Assembly: GCA_030039865.1 (NCBI GenBank)
Contig: JASHUS010000020.1
Coordinates: 1-5,675 of the forward strand
Length of the DNA stretch: 5,675 nucleotides
DNA from: Thermoplasmata archaeon
Lineage (GTDB): Archaea > Thermoplasmatota > Thermoplasmata > Lutacidiplasmatales > UBA184
Direction: 5' to 3'
Of the stretch, positions 5,460 to 5,675 are shown piece after piece (positions within the stretch are counted from its first letter, which is position 1; each line of letters begins with the position of its first letter). The notes under the pieces were generated by a model that saw only the letters and a program-made list of their open reading frames with translations, was not told the DNA's origin and did not search any database. Made by a program: the position numbers and the translations under genes.

Positions 5460-5485
5460 CCGGCGGAGGCGTGCCCACCCGCCGG
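5460..5485 (-). terminator. Hairpin after the partial VOC gene
   Basis: CCGGCGG (5460-5466) and CCGCCGG (5479-5485) are perfect 7-base arms around a 12-base loop, starting five bases after the VOC stop on the minus strand and directly upstream of the next promoter-like box. Its position suits a transcript 3' end; the only T-rich bases that follow are the ATTTAG of that box. Confidence 0.35.
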
Positions 5486-5489
5486 AGGA

Positions 5490-5675
5490 TCAGGGGCCCA
5501 TCGCCTGGTAGATACCCTGGAGGACGTCGCCCGGCGCGAGGTAGATCGCCATGTACCCCATCTTGGGGATCTCGGTCTTGGGCTGGACGATCCTCGCTCC
5601 GGCTGAGGTGACGCTCTTGATCGCGTCGTCGATGTTGGCCACCGTGAGGTACGCGACGGTCCCGACTCCTTCGGG
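5490..5675 (-). CDS. VOC/glyoxalase-fold protein, C-terminal end (partial)
   Basis: The last 61 residues of a protein that begins beyond the right edge. It shows the second half of a VOC module: VGTVAYLTVANIDDAIKSV (one strand and helix), then SAGARIVQPKTEIPKMGYMA and the closing strand IYLAPGDVLQGIYQAMGP. The AYLTVANIDDAI, QPKTEIPxMGY and Gly-rich closing turn are typical of the glyoxalase/bleomycin-resistance subgroup whose members end in a DPEGNxxGLWE-like sequence; here the turn is APGDVLQGIYQ, with Gln in place of the final Glu metal ligand. The reading frame is open to the edge of the window. It differs clearly from the VOC protein at 2474, so the two are not a recent duplication. Substrate unknown. 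Confidence 0.85.
   Translation of the reverse strand, partial: PEGVGTVAYLTVANIDDAIKSVTSAGARIVQPKTEIPKMGYMAIYLAPGDVLQGIYQAMGP

Noticed and set aside
1..5675. CRISPR array, tRNA/rRNA genes, insertion sequence or defence island
   Set aside because: No repeated spacer units, no cloverleaf or rRNA-like stretch, no transposase or terminal repeats were seen. vapBC alone does not make a defence island.

Overview
This window reads as a piece of chromosome from a GC-rich archaeon. Three genes (starts at 2195+, 2474+ and 5424-) have a short A/T-rich box centred about 27-28 bases before the start codon and no convincing Shine-Dalgarno. That is the layout of leaderless archaeal transcripts (TATA box about 26-27 bases before the transcription start, which coincides with the start codon). 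The gene content fits as well: a DUF998 membrane protein, a VapBC module with an AbrB-type antitoxin, an exported beta-helix protein and a tiny zinc-ribbon-like protein. A Thermoplasmata-related lineage is my guess from the overall flavour; the sequence does not prove it.

Layout, left to right. At 1-437 (minus) lies the N-terminal part of an exported protein that looks like a right-handed beta-helix repeat protein; it runs off the left edge. At 607-1228 (minus) is a vapB-vapC toxin-antitoxin pair with an 11-base overlap. At 1384-2097 (minus) is a six-helix DUF998 membrane protein. Divergent from it are two plus-strand genes: a 63-residue Cys-rich protein (2195-2386) and a 112-residue VOC/glyoxalase-fold protein (2474-2812). 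From 2855 to the right edge everything is again on the minus strand: an unrecognised four-helix membrane protein (2855-3448), a class I SAM methyltransferase resembling aminosugar N,N-dimethyltransferases of the TylM1/DesVI type (3552-4298), an unrecognised membrane protein of about ten helices (4381-5424), and the C-terminal end of a second VOC protein (5490-5675).

Apart from vapBC, the genes do not form an obvious pathway. Gaps of about 40-170 bases, several separate promoter-like boxes and a few hairpins suggest mostly single-gene transcription units. The methyltransferase and the ten-helix membrane protein could be co-transcribed (82-base gap), but nothing in their sequences links their functions. 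No RNA gene, CRISPR array, insertion sequence, tRNA-type attachment site or origin was seen, and no gene-free gap exceeds 300 bases. Long open frames opposite or overlapping the real genes (for example 1256-2431 and 4340-5380) are GC-driven shadows.

The items most worth a second look are the TylM1-like methyltransferase without any sugar pathway around it, the small Cys-rich gene with its own promoter diverging from the DUF998 gene, and the unrecognised ten-helix protein with conserved-looking polar residues inside its membrane segments.
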